Below, piece by piece: positions 17,992-30,595 of a DNA stretch of 64,000 bases. Position numbers and translations under genes: made by a program. The stretch's first letter is position 1, and every line of letters starts with the position of its first letter. Location: contig JAFLEE010000010.1 of assembly GCA_017302015.1 (NCBI GenBank), positions 25,438 through 89,437 on the forward strand. The letters are read 5' to 3'. The notes under the pieces are model-generated. The model saw only the letters and a list, made by a program, of their open reading frames with translations, ran no database searches and was not told the DNA's origin. This DNA is from Spirochaetota bacterium. Lineage in GTDB: Bacteria; Spirochaetota; UBA12135; COTS27; JAFLEE01.

Positions 17992-18994
17992 GCCCCCGGC
18001 GGTCCTGGGCCTCGCCGGCCCGACCGCCTGCGGCAAGACCGAGTTGGCCCACGCCCTCTGGCGGCCGGGGGAACATCTCCTCAACGCCGATTCCCGCCAG
18101 GTCTACCGGGGGATGGACATCGCCACGGCCAAGCCCACCCGCGCCGAGCGCCTCGCCTACCCCTGGGAACTCCTCGATCTGAGGGATCCCCGCGAACCGT
18201 TCACCGCCAAAGACTGGCTCGACGAGGCCTCGGCCGCCTGGGCGGCCGGCGGCGTTTGCTGGGCCGTGGGGGGCACCTCCTTCTATTTCGACGTCCTGGC
18301 CCACGGCCTCTTCGAGCAGGCGGAGATCCCCCCGGGGGCCCGCGAGCGCCTCGCCGTGTTGATGGGGCGGGGCCTGGCGGCGCTGCGCGATGAGGTCGTC
18401 CGCCGCGACCCCGAATACGCCCAGGGCGCTGACCTCCAGAATCCCCGTCGCCTCGAGCGGGCCTTCCTCGCCATGGAAGTCTCCGGCCGGAAATACAGCG
18501 AGCTCCGCCTGGAGCGCCGGGCTCCCCCTATCCGGCTGCGCATGGCGGTCCTGTTCCTGCCGCGAAAAACCATTTACAATCGCATCGAGGCCCGGGTCGC
18601 GGCCATGCTCGCCGGGGGCCTGCTCGACGAGACGCGGGCGCTCCTGAAAAGCGGGGTCCCCGAGTCGGCCCCGGCCATGACGGGCATCGGGTACGCCGAA
18701 GCCGCAGGGCATCTAGCCGGGCGCTTGGCACTCGGCGAGGTGCGCGAGCGGATGGTCCTTCGCACTCGGCAATTCGCCCGCCGGCAGGTCGGGGCCTTCC
18801 GCCGATTCCAGGGAGCGACCTTCGTCGACCTTTCGGGGGCCCCGCCCGGCTCCGATGCGGAAGACGCTTGGTTCTACCGCCTCCCCTTGGCCGTTCGGGG
18901 CGAACCGATCCCCGAGGGCGGGGCCCGGCTGCCCGCCGAAACCCGCCCCGCCGAAGCGCTCAGACAAATGATGGAGGAGACCCATGCCGCTTAA
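17988..18994 (+). CDS. miaA: tRNA dimethylallyltransferase MiaA, apparent frameshift at start
   Basis: The enzyme adds a dimethylallyl group to A37 of tRNAs reading UNN codons. The P-loop GPTACGKTELAHALW, NADSRQVYRGMDIATAKPT, VGGTSFYFDVLAHGL and TGIGYAEAAGHLAG are all present. The frame encoding them (beginning VLGLAGPTACGKT at 18002) has no ATG, GTG or TTG before a TTG at 18044, which lies after the P-loop. ATG 17988, coupled to the rpoZ stop, is in another frame. One extra C in the CCCCC run at 17993-17997 would give MSPPAVLGLAGPTACGK, a normal start. A lost base is therefore likely. The gene overlaps manC by 11 bp. Confidence 0.85.
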
Positions 18995-20039
18995 AGTGAT
19001 CATCATGGCCGGGGGGCGCGGCGAGCGCTTCTGGCCCCGCAGCCGGCGCGCGCGCCCGAAGCAATTCGCCCGCATCATCTCCGACGAGACGATGCTCCTC
19101 GAGACCATGAAGCGGTTCGCGGGCCTCGTGCCAGTGGGCGATATCTTCGTCTCCATCGGGGCCTCTCAGGTCTCGGCGGCGCTGGCCGCGGCGCCGGGGC
19201 TGACCGAGGCGAACCTCATCATCGAGCCCATGGCCCGCGATACCGCCGCCGCCGTCGCCCTAGCCACCCTGGCCGCGCCGGTGGACGACGATGACGTGCT
19301 CTATTTCGCCCCGGCCGACCACCATATCGCCGACCGAGGCGCCTTCCAGGCCGATATCCGCCGCGCCGCCGACACCGTGGTGCGCGAGGGGGCCATGACC
19401 GTGCTGGGCATCCGCCCCACCCATGCGGCCACCGATTTCGGCTACGTGCGCGTGGCCTCCGCGGCGTCCGGGGCCTGCCCGGTCGAGGCCTTCCGCGAGA
19501 AGCCCGATGCGCCCACCGCGGCCTCCTACCTCGCCGCCGGCAATTACCTCTGGAACGCCGGCATGTTCCTCTTCACGCGCCGCATCCTCACCGATCTGCT
19601 CGAGCGCCACGCCCCCGAGCACCTCTCCAAGATCCGGGAGTACCTGGCCCGCAAGGGCGCCGACCCGAAGGGCGCCGAGGCCGTCTTCGCCTCCATCCCG
19701 CGCATCTCCTTCGACTACGCCATCGCCGAGAAGGCCGAGAAGATCTTCTGCGTGCCCGCCGCCTTCCCGTGGGACGACGTGGGCAGCTGGGGCGCGGTCT
19801 CCCGCCTGCGGCCCCACGACGAGGGCGGCAACGTGGTCGAGGGCGAGGTCGTCCACCAGGGCAGCCGCAATTGCGTGGTGCTCTCCAACCGCAGCGACCT
19901 CACCGTGGTCCTCAACCACGTCAGCGACCTGAACGTCGTCGTCGAAGACGGCGTGGTCTACGTCTCCTCCCGCGCCGAGGAGGGCCGGGTGAAGGAACTC
20001 CTGAAAACCCTCGAAACCCGCAAGCCCTCGCTCCTGTAG
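18984..20039 (+). CDS. manC: Mannose-1-phosphate guanylyltransferase
   Basis: This enzyme forms GDP-mannose from mannose-1-phosphate and GTP, for surface polysaccharides. The nucleotide-binding signature AGGRGERFWPRSRRARPKQF opens the 351-residue protein. FREKP, GNYLWNAGMFLF and FPWDDVGSWGAV follow, as in the GDP-mannose pyrophosphorylase family. It lacks the C-terminal isomerase domain of bifunctional ManC/AlgA enzymes, so it is the short monofunctional type. It overlaps miaA and is followed 6 bp later by the moxR-type gene. Confidence 0.92.
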   Translation: MPLKVIIMAGGRGERFWPRSRRARPKQFARIISDETMLLETMKRFAGLVPVGDIFVSIGASQVSAALAAAPGLTEANLIIEPMARDTAAAVALATLAAPVDDDDVLYFAPADHHIADRGAFQADIRRAADTVVREGAMTVLGIRPTHAATDFGYVRVASAASGACPVEAFREKPDAPTAASYLAAGNYLWNAGMFLFTRRILTDLLERHAPEHLSKIREYLARKGADPKGAEAVFASIPRISFDYAIAEKAEKIFCVPAAFPWDDVGSWGAVSRLRPHDEGGNVVEGEVVHQGSRNCVVLSNRSDLTVVLNHVSDLNVVVEDGVVYVSSRAEEGRVKELLKTLETRKPSLL

Positions 20040-20045
20040 GCCCCC

Positions 20046-21009
<964 letters not shown>

Positions 21010-21011
<2 letters not shown>

Positions 21012-21032
21012 AGGGCCCGGGTGGGGCCCCTT
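21010..21032. terminator. GC-rich hairpin between convergent moxR and nadK
   Basis: AAAGGGCCC and GGGGCCCCTT flank a short GGGT loop between the moxR stop and the nadK stop, giving a near-symmetrical hairpin readable from both strands. Only two T residues follow on the plus strand, so terminator activity is uncertain. Confidence 0.4.
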
Positions 21033-21855
21033 ACATCCCCCACTTCATCTTGACCCGCAGGATGTCGTAATAGCATTCCTTCGCCGGTTTCAGTAGTTTC
21101 AGTTTTTCCTTGGCGAGGCGGCAGACGACGGTTTCGCCGTCCTCTAGGGCCAGTCGCAGGTTGCCGTCGACCAGCAGCACCGCCCCTTCACCGGCGTTGC
21201 GGGGCCGGCAGGCGATCTCGATATCGTGGTGGGCGGGGATGACGATGGGCTTCACCGTGAGCGAATGGGGGCAGATCGGGTTGAGGATGAGGGCCGAGGT
21301 GGCGGGATGGAGGATCGGTCCCCCGGCGGCGAGGTTATAGGCCGTCGAGCCCGTGGGGGTGGCGACCATGATGCCGTCCCCGCGGAAATCGGGCAGGGGG
21401 TGGCCCTGGATCCGGGTCGAGAGCGTCATCAGCCGCCCCATCTCGCGGGCCTTGAACGCGGCTTCATTGAAGGCGTAGAGCGTCTGGCCCCGGGCGGAGA
21501 GGGCGAGCACCGGCCGCTCATCCAGCACGAAGGCCTCGGGGTTCCCCGAGGCGTAACCGTCGAGGAGCGCGAGCACTTCCTCGTCGTGGACCGTGTTGAT
21601 GAACGAGAGGGTCCCGAAGTTCACGGGCAGCACGGGGCGGGAGAGGTTCTCCAATTGGGAGAGGGTGGAGAGGGCGGTGCCGTCCCCCCCGACGATCACG
21701 AGGATTTCCGCGGCGCGGATGGCCTCCCGGTCCTCCCGTTCGAAGGGGAATCGGCCCACGGTCTTGAAGGGCCGCCCGCGCTCCGTGAGGCCCCGGGCCA
21801 TGCGGGCGACGGCGGCCTCGCATTTCTTGTCCTGGTTCATGACGATGGTGATCAT
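21031..21855 (-). CDS. nadK: NAD kinase
   Basis: This enzyme phosphorylates NAD to NADP. The 274-residue protein shows the GGDGT motif (ILVIVGGDGTAL), LPVNFGTLSF and the glycine-rich GDGIMVATPTGSTAYNLAAGGPILHP characteristic of the family. AGGAAA precedes the ATG. It is followed on the same strand by nothing close, and is preceded 21 bp upstream by the end of the unknown 551-residue ORF, so it may be transcribed from the AAA+ module promoter. Confidence 0.93.
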   Translation of the reverse strand: MITIVMNQDKKCEAAVARMARGLTERGRPFKTVGRFPFEREDREAIRAAEILVIVGGDGTALSTLSQLENLSRPVLPVNFGTLSFINTVHDEEVLALLDGYASGNPEAFVLDERPVLALSARGQTLYAFNEAAFKAREMGRLMTLSTRIQGHPLPDFRGDGIMVATPTGSTAYNLAAGGPILHPATSALILNPICPHSLTVKPIVIPAHHDIEIACRPRNAGEGAVLLVDGNLRLALEDGETVVCRLAKEKLKLLKPAKECYYDILRVKMKWGM

Positions 21856-21876
21856 GGGTTTCCTGTTCTCGCCCGC

Positions 21877-23532
21877 CTACAATTTGCCCATCAGGCGCCG
21901 CGCCCGGGCCCAACCCAGGGAATGCACGGAGCGCAGCGGACGCAGCAAACTCCTCGGCAGGGCGGCGCTATCCACGTGCACCAAGTATACCCCGTTTCGG
22001 TTGAGCGCCTGCACCATGGATTCCGAGGGCGGGGCGTCATGGATCCAGGTGACCGCGCTTCCCGCCGCGCCCTGGGCGAGGCTCCACAGCAGGCGTTCGG
22101 CATCGTTGAGGCCGGGGAACGGGGCGCTCGGGTCCTCCAGGAAGGGGTCGGGGGGAAGCGCCGCGGCGGTGGTGAACCCGAAGGCCCCGAAGGAGAGGCG
22201 GGCATCCCGTGGAAAGGCCTCCTCGGAAACCGGATGGGTGGCGTAGAACGCCAGATGCCCGTCCCGCGGCATCCGCGCCGCCTGGATGCCCTTCCAGGGA
22301 TATTGGAAACCCGCCGTCGCCTCGAACACGAGGACGAGGCGCAGGGGATCGCCGAGGGTCACGGGCGCTCCCCGCAGCCGCGCATGGGCGAGCAGGGCCC
22401 TCAGGCGCCGCCTGAGGGAGACCGCGGCTCCCGCCTTGTTCCGGCGGATCAGGGGGATGCGCTTCGACTTCCATCTTTTGAGTTGGGCCGCCAAGGGGCG
22501 ATGGGGCGCCGGGCTCGCTCCGCCTTCCGGGGGCGGCCGCAAGGGATGGGAAGCCTGCCCGAAAAAATCCGCGCCCAATTCCAGGGTCGGCGTCTCCCCG
22601 GGCGGCCCCTGGCGGAAATAACGCGTGGCGAGCTTGTAGAGTTGCCAGGAGAAGGCCGGGTTCGTCAATTCCTGGGCCGCCTGCATGATTTCGCCGAGAC
22701 CGGGGACCAACCGGTGGTGCAGCGCGCACAGCGCCCCCAATCTCCGTGAGAAGAGGGGCGGGGGGCTGTCGGCGCTATTGGCGGGGGCATGCCCGCGGGC
22801 CTCCCGCACCAATTGGGAAAGGGCCCCGATCCGGTCGAAACGGCTTCCCGTCCCCGCATCCAAATGGTCGACCCACCGCGAGACGACATAGGGAATTTCT
22901 GATGAGATCCATTTGATGGACGCGGGATGGCTGCGGTAGAGGCGCACCACCGGCCCGGGGGAGGTGGCGGGGACGGGGGTTTCAGGGCCCTTGAGCGCCG
23001 CCAGCACCTCCTCCGCCTGGTCCCATTCGCACAGGAAGAGCACGCGTTTTCCGCCGCCCGCCGCTTCCCGGAGTTTCGCCGCGGACCTTTGGGCAGAGCG
23101 CGGGTCGATGTCCCTGCGGCGGGCCTTGGGGTGCGCCGCGCGCCAGACCTCCCGGAACCGGTCGAGCCCGAGGCGCAGCACGGGTTCGTCGTCGGCGAAA
23201 AAGAGGGCCTCGTCGGCCTCGGTCTCCAGGTCGTGGTCCGTGAAGACGATGGGGATCTCCATGGCGAGGGCGGTCTGCATCCCCAGGGCGAACGGGTCCG
23301 AGGGATCGAAGGGGAGCAGATAATAGAGGTCCCGTTGGGATTCCTCGACGGTGAGCACTTGGAAGGTCGGCAGCTGGCTCGCGGCTTCCAGGGCCTTCTC
23401 CCGAAGGAACCGCGGCCACGCGATGGCGAGCACGTCGTATTTCCCGCTGCGCAGGGCCTCCCAGACCCACTCGGCGAAGCGCAGCTTCTGCCGCAGCACC
23501 GGCACGATCTCGATGGAATCCAGGCGAAGCAA
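21877..23532 (-). CDS. Unrecognised 551-residue protein, in frame with the AAA+ gene
   Basis: I do not recognise the family. The ORF starts only at a TTG (23532) with no ribosome-binding site. It is in the same reading frame as the AAA+ ORF upstream, separated by one TAG and four sense codons, so it is probably the C-terminal part of one 832-codon protein or is translated by coupling. The N-terminal ~140 residues (SGKYDVLAIAWPRFLREKALE, EIPIVFTDHDLETEADEALFF) look like an alpha/beta fold. The later half is proline- and arginine-rich and carries GDPLRLVLVFEATAGFQYPWKG. No membrane helix or known catalytic motif is seen. Confidence 0.55.
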   Translation of the reverse strand: MLRLDSIEIVPVLRQKLRFAEWVWEALRSGKYDVLAIAWPRFLREKALEAASQLPTFQVLTVEESQRDLYYLLPFDPSDPFALGMQTALAMEIPIVFTDHDLETEADEALFFADDEPVLRLGLDRFREVWRAAHPKARRRDIDPRSAQRSAAKLREAAGGGKRVLFLCEWDQAEEVLAALKGPETPVPATSPGPVVRLYRSHPASIKWISSEIPYVVSRWVDHLDAGTGSRFDRIGALSQLVREARGHAPANSADSPPPLFSRRLGALCALHHRLVPGLGEIMQAAQELTNPAFSWQLYKLATRYFRQGPPGETPTLELGADFFGQASHPLRPPPEGGASPAPHRPLAAQLKRWKSKRIPLIRRNKAGAAVSLRRRLRALLAHARLRGAPVTLGDPLRLVLVFEATAGFQYPWKGIQAARMPRDGHLAFYATHPVSEEAFPRDARLSFGAFGFTTAAALPPDPFLEDPSAPFPGLNDAERLLWSLAQGAAGSAVTWIHDAPPSESMVQALNRNGVYLVHVDSAALPRSLLRPLRSVHSLGWARARRLMGKL

Positions 23533-23544
23533 GGGGAGGGCGCG

Positions 23545-24375
23545 CTAGGCTTTCGGGTCGATCGCTTCCGCGCGGGCGTGGGCTTTGAGGCTGGCCTGGA
23601 AGGCCCGCTCCAGGGGAAGCCCCTCGTGGGCCGCGATGCGCCGAGTGAAATCGAGCAGGTGCAGGCCTTCGCGCACCGAGACGTGCTCGCGGCTATGGCG
23701 CACGTAGGCGGCCACGAGTTCCACCAGGCGCTGGTCTTCCATGCCGCTGCGCTCCCGCAGCACCGCCTCGAGGTCGTCGCCGGCGGGCATTTCCAGGCGC
23801 AGCCGGGGCGCGAGGCGGGCATGGATGAAGTCGGGGACGTGGTGGATGAGGCTCCCCTCGTTGATCGTGGCGCAGAGGCGGAACCCGGGCTTGGGCCTCA
23901 GGCGCAGGCCCAGGGAAGGCACATCCAGCCATTGCCGCTCATCCAAGAGCGGGGCGACGAGGGACCAGCAGCGCTCCGAGAGCCTGCCGGCGTCTTTCAA
24001 GACCACGGCCGCGCCGGTCAAGAGCGCGCTCACCAGGGGCGAGGCTTGGAAGAGTTTCCCCTTCCCCCCATCGATGAGCAGGCTCAGGGTCAGGGAGGTG
24101 GCCGTCATGGAGGTATCGCAATTCTGGAGGTGGACCGGCATCTTGAAGATGGTGCGGGCCGTGTGGACGGCGAGGGTGCACTTTCCGATCCCCGATTTCC
24201 CGGAGATGGACGGGCACATGGGGGGGGCGCTATCCGGGGCATCCCAAGCGGCCGCGAGGAGCCGCACGGGTTCCGTGTCGCCGATCCACGACCAAACCTC
24301 GTCCAGGGGGGGCGAGAGCCGAATTTTGAGGCCTTCTAGACCCGGATAGGACTGAATTCCTCTTGAAGATGCCAT
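23545..24375 (-). CDS. AAA+ ATPase (AAA_5/MoxR-like) with atypical Walker motifs
   Basis: This is a 276-residue ATPase. Walker A is GKSGIGKCT, with Cys where Ser/Thr normally follows the Lys. Walker B is VVLKDAGRLSERCW, where the usual acidic pair DE is D-A. SLVAPLLDERQWLDVP and FRLCATINEGSLIHHVPDFIHARL match the sensor/arginine-finger region of dynein-related AAA ATPases that remodel a partner encoded next door. The TAG at 23545 is followed in frame by the 551-residue ORF. The ATG has no Shine-Dalgarno but lies 5 nt from a TATAAT, which suggests a leaderless mRNA. Confidence 0.72.
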   Translation of the reverse strand: MASSRGIQSYPGLEGLKIRLSPPLDEVWSWIGDTEPVRLLAAAWDAPDSAPPMCPSISGKSGIGKCTLAVHTARTIFKMPVHLQNCDTSMTATSLTLSLLIDGGKGKLFQASPLVSALLTGAAVVLKDAGRLSERCWSLVAPLLDERQWLDVPSLGLRLRPKPGFRLCATINEGSLIHHVPDFIHARLAPRLRLEMPAGDDLEAVLRERSGMEDQRLVELVAAYVRHSREHVSVREGLHLLDFTRRIAAHEGLPLERAFQASLKAHARAEAIDPKA

Positions 24376-24380
24376 TTTTC

Positions 24381-24409
24381 ATTATAGGATGGAAGCGCAG
24401 GCCCTCCAA
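24381..24409 (-). promoter_or_regulatory. Promoter for a leaderless AAA+ transcript
   Basis: On the minus strand TTGGAG (24404-24409) and a perfect TATAAT (24381-24386) are 17 bp apart. Five nucleotides separate the -10 from the ATG at 24375, so the expected start point falls on the start codon. Confidence 0.6.
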
Positions 24410-24556
24410 CCGGCCCCCACCCCCATTCCGGTTGAAACCCTTCAAAAATCGCAGAATTTTGGTCTACGCCGGGGTGCCTTCCCCACCGTCAATGCGTTTG
24501 CGGGGGAGGAATACCCTCGGAATGCTCAAAAACACCGGAGAACACCGGCTTTTCAG

Positions 24557-24585
24557 TTGACACCACTGGGGCCAAAGAGTATACT
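24557..24585 (+). promoter_or_regulatory. Consensus sigma70 promoter of the str/ribosomal operon
   Basis: A perfect TTGACA (24557-24562) is separated by 17 bp from TATACT (24580-24585). Transcription should begin near 24592, about 128 nt before rpsL. This is as strong as expected for the ribosomal superoperon, which has no other clear promoter in its first genes. Confidence 0.88.
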
Positions 24586-24719
24586 TCCGCCTCTCGAAAT
24601 CTGGCAACTCAAAGGCGTTCCTTGAATTTTTTGAGTCCGTCAGGCGAGAGAAAGCCTGCCACATAGACCCCGAAAGGGGTCGGCAATGAGGAAAGAGAAA
24701 GGAACACCCGGGGTAATTC
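24586..24719 (+). promoter_or_regulatory. Structured leader of rpsL mRNA
   Basis: The untranslated leader contains two stem-loops. CAGGC/GCCTG spans 24641-24658, and GACCCC-GAAA-GGGGTC spans 24666-24681, a 6-bp stem capped by a GNRA-type tetraloop. An AAAGGA and a GGGG element lie between the second stem and the ATG. It could be a site for ribosomal-protein autoregulation, but no known family is recognised. Confidence 0.45.
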
Positions 24720-25100
24720 ATGCCGACGATTCAACAACTCATTCGCCACGGTCGCAAAAAAACAAAGAAGGCGACCAAGTCGCGCGCTCTCATGGCGTGC
24801 CCCCAGCGCCGCGGCGTTTGCACGCGCGTGTTCACCATGACGCCCAAGAAGCCGAACTCGGCCCTGCGGAAAGCCGCGCGCGTGAAACTGACCAACGGCG
24901 TCGAGATTACGGCCTATATCCCCGGAATCGGCCACAACCTCCAAGAGCACTCCATCGTCCTCGTCCGCGGCGGCCGGGTGAAAGACCTTCCGGGCGTCCG
25001 CTACCACATCGTGCGCGGCTCCCTCGACTGCCTCGGCGTGGCCGACCGCAAGAAGGGCCGTTCGCGCTACGGCGCCAAGCGGCCCAAAGACAAGAAATAG
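24720..25100 (+). CDS. rpsL: 30S ribosomal protein S12
   Basis: This 126-residue decoding-centre protein opens [24 protein letters not shown]. The conserved segment [20 protein letters not shown] contains the Lys of the streptomycin-resistance site in the unmutated KPNS form. [29 protein letters not shown] follows. It is the first gene of the superoperon. Confidence 0.98.
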   Translation: MPTIQQLIRHGRKKTKKATKSRALMACPQRRGVCTRVFTMTPKKPNSALRKAARVKLTNGVEITAYIPGIGHNLQEHSIVLVRGGRVKDLPGVRYHIVRGSLDCLGVADRKKGRSRYGAKRPKDKK

Positions 25101-25146
25101 TCCGAACCGACTCTCTTCTATAAAACAAACAAGAGTTTAAACGAAC

Positions 25147-25617
25147 ATGTCCCGCCGCAAATCAGCCGATAAACGCGAGATCGCCCCCGATCCCGTCTAC
25201 AACAGCGAATTGGTGAGCCGCTTCATCAACCGCCTCATGCTCGACGGCAAGAAGGGCAACGCCGAGAAGATCTTCTACGGCGCCCTCGACTCCATCAAAG
25301 AGAAGACCCAGCAAGAGGGCATCGAGATCTTCCAGAAGGCCATCGACAACGCCAAGCCCCAGGTCGAAGTCAAGAGCCGCCGCGTCGGGGGCGCGACCTA
25401 CCAGGTCCCCGTCGAGGTCAATCCCGACCGCCAGCGGTCCCTGGCCCTGCGCTGGCTCATCGAGATCAGCCGCACCCGCAGCGAGCGCGGCATGACCGCC
25501 AAACTCGCCGCCGAACTCATGGACGCCGCCAATAACCAGGGCGGCACCATCAAGAAGCGCGAAGACGTCTTCCGCATGGCCGAAGCCAATAAGGCCTTCG
25601 CCCATTACCGCTGGTAA
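25147..25617 (+). CDS. rpsG: 30S ribosomal protein S7
   Basis: This 156-residue protein nucleates assembly of the 30S head and contacts E-site t[49 protein letters not shown] and a C-terminal [12 protein letters not shown] are family hallmarks. It sits 46 bp after rpsL; in E. coli that spacer is an S7 target, but no clear structure is seen in this one. Confidence 0.98.
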   Translation: MSRRKSADKREIAPDPVYNSELVSRFINRLMLDGKKGNAEKIFYGALDSIKEKTQQEGIEIFQKAIDNAKPQVEVKSRRVGGATYQVPVEVNPDRQRSLALRWLIEISRTRSERGMTAKLAAELMDAANNQGGTIKKREDVFRMAEANKAFAHYRW

Positions 25618-25637
25618 TCCAGAAAACGAGTACTGCC

Positions 25638-27761
<2,124 letters not shown>

Positions 27762-27786
27762 GCAAGCACATCATCAGGAGAGATCC

Positions 27787-28977
<1,191 letters not shown>

Positions 28978-29014
28978 ACTCTCCACGTTCGTAATCGAAT
29001 AAGGTTGGCATGCA

Positions 29015-29323
29015 ATGGCGGGACAGCGGGTTCGGATCAAACTAAAGTCGTTCGACAGCAAAGCGATCGACGTCTCGGCTCAAACGATCGTCGACTCGGC
29101 GAAGCGGAGCGGGGCGAAGATCGCCGGGCCCATCCCCTTGCCGACGCGCATCCGGAAGGTCACGGTGAACCGCTCGGTTCACGTGCACGTCACCTCCCGG
29201 GAGCAGTTCGAGATGCGGACATACAAGCGCATGATCGATATCTATGATACCACCGCGGAAACGATGAACAGCCTCATGAACATCGAACTCCCGGCCGGTG
29301 TCTACATCGAGATCAAGCAATAA
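29015..29323 (+). CDS. rpsJ: 30S ribosomal protein S10
   Basis: This 102-residue protein (MAGQRVRIKLKSFDSKAIDVSAQTIV, GPIPLPTRI, HVHVTSREQFEMRTYKRMIDI) is the first gene of the S10 operon. It follows tuf by 37 bp without a separate promoter that I can see. It also serves as NusE in transcription antitermination. Confidence 0.97.
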   Translation: MAGQRVRIKLKSFDSKAIDVSAQTIVDSAKRSGAKIAGPIPLPTRIRKVTVNRSVHVHVTSREQFEMRTYKRMIDIYDTTAETMNSLMNIELPAGVYIEIKQ

Positions 29324-29332
29324 GGGATCGCC

Positions 29333-29959
29333 ATGAAAGTGCTGGCAACCAAGATTGGCATGACCTCGGTGTTCACCGAGAAGGGGCTGCGGGTCCCCGT
29401 CACCCTCCTGCAGGTCGGACCGTCCAAGGTGCTCGATCTGAAGACCCCCGAGAAGGGCGGCTACCATGCGGTGGTCCTCGGTTTCGGGGCGCGCAAAGCG
29501 AAGAAAGTCACGAAGGCCCAGGCCGGGAACTACAAGAAGATCGGCACCGAGCCCGTTCGGATCATGCGTGAGGCCCGTTCCGAAGAGGCCCCCGCGGTGA
29601 CCGTCGGGCAGGCGCTCGATGTTTCGCTCTTCGAGGGCGTGAAGTTCGTCGATGTCACCGGCGTGACGATCGGCAAGGGCTTCCAGGGCGTCGTCAAGAA
29701 ATACCGGTTCCGCGGCGGTCCCGGCGGGCACGGTTCCAATTTCCACCGCCGCCTCGGTTCCGCCGGCGCCAACACTGACCCCGCCCGGGTCTGGAAGGGC
29801 AAGAAGATGCCCGGCCGCATGGGCGGCGAAAACCGAACGATCCTCAGCCTCGAAGTCGTCAAGGCGGACAAGGAAAACAACCTGCTGCTCGTGAAGGGCT
29901 CCGTCCCCGGTAGCCGCAACACCCTCGTCTGGGTCCGCAAGGCAGTGAAACGCACATGA
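29333..29959 (+). CDS. rplC: 50S ribosomal protein L3
   Basis: This 208-residue protein has the family start VLATKIGMTSVFTEKG, the GKGFQGVVKKYRFRGGPGGHGSNFHRRLGS loop that reaches the peptidyl-transferase centre, and PGRMGGENRT. Its stop overlaps the rplD start (ATGA). Confidence 0.97.
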   Translation: MKVLATKIGMTSVFTEKGLRVPVTLLQVGPSKVLDLKTPEKGGYHAVVLGFGARKAKKVTKAQAGNYKKIGTEPVRIMREARSEEAPAVTVGQALDVSLFEGVKFVDVTGVTIGKGFQGVVKKYRFRGGPGGHGSNFHRRLGSAGANTDPARVWKGKKMPGRMGGENRTILSLEVVKADKENNLLLVKGSVPGSRNTLVWVRKAVKRT

Positions 29960-30588
29960 AAGCCCCGGTTAAGAATCTGAAGAACGAGAAGGTCGGCGAG
30001 ATCGACCTGAGCGACTCCGTGTTCGCGGCCGCCGTCAAAGACGGCACGGTCTACGATGCGATCCGCAATAGCCTCAATAACAAGCGCCAAGGCAACGCGA
30101 GCACCCTCAACCGGAAGCTCGTCAGCGGCACGACGAAGAAACCCTGGCGCCAGAAGGGCACCGGGCGCGCGCGCGCGGGTTCCAACAAGTCCGGCCTTTG
30201 GAGCGGCGGCGCCGTCATCTTCGGGCCCATGACGAAAGATTGGCGCTACGATATCCCACGCAAGATCAAGCAGAACGCCTTCCGCTCCGCGCTGACCCAA
30301 TTGGCCGCGTCGGGCAAACTCATCGTCATCGACGGCTTCGCGGGCGTGGCCCCGAAGACCAAGCCCCTGGCCGAGTCGCTGTCCAAAATCGCCCCCGCCA
30401 AGAAGGTCCTCCTGGTCGTCGATGCCGCTGATAAGGCCGCCTACGAGACCCTTCGCCGCGCCGCGAAGAACATCGCCCGGGTCAAGATCACCCACGTCGA
30501 TTCCGTCGAAATCCAGGATGTCTTCTATACCGACGAACTCGTCATCACCCAGGTCGCCCTCGAGGCGATCCAGAAGCGCCTCAGCTGA
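29956..30588 (+). CDS. rplD: 50S ribosomal protein L4
   Basis: This 210-residue protein carries the conserved extended loop TKKPWRQKGTGRARAGSNKSGLWSGGAVIFGP that lines the exit tunnel. In enterobacteria L4 represses the S10 operon; whether that holds here is not visible. It is coupled to rplC by an ATGA overlap. Confidence 0.97.
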   Translation: MKAPVKNLKNEKVGEIDLSDSVFAAAVKDGTVYDAIRNSLNNKRQGNASTLNRKLVSGTTKKPWRQKGTGRARAGSNKSGLWSGGAVIFGPMTKDWRYDIPRKIKQNAFRSALTQLAASGKLIVIDGFAGVAPKTKPLAESLSKIAPAKKVLLVVDAADKAAYETLRRAAKNIARVKITHVDSVEIQDVFYTDELVITQVALEAIQKRLS

Positions 30589-30595
30589 GCCCCCC

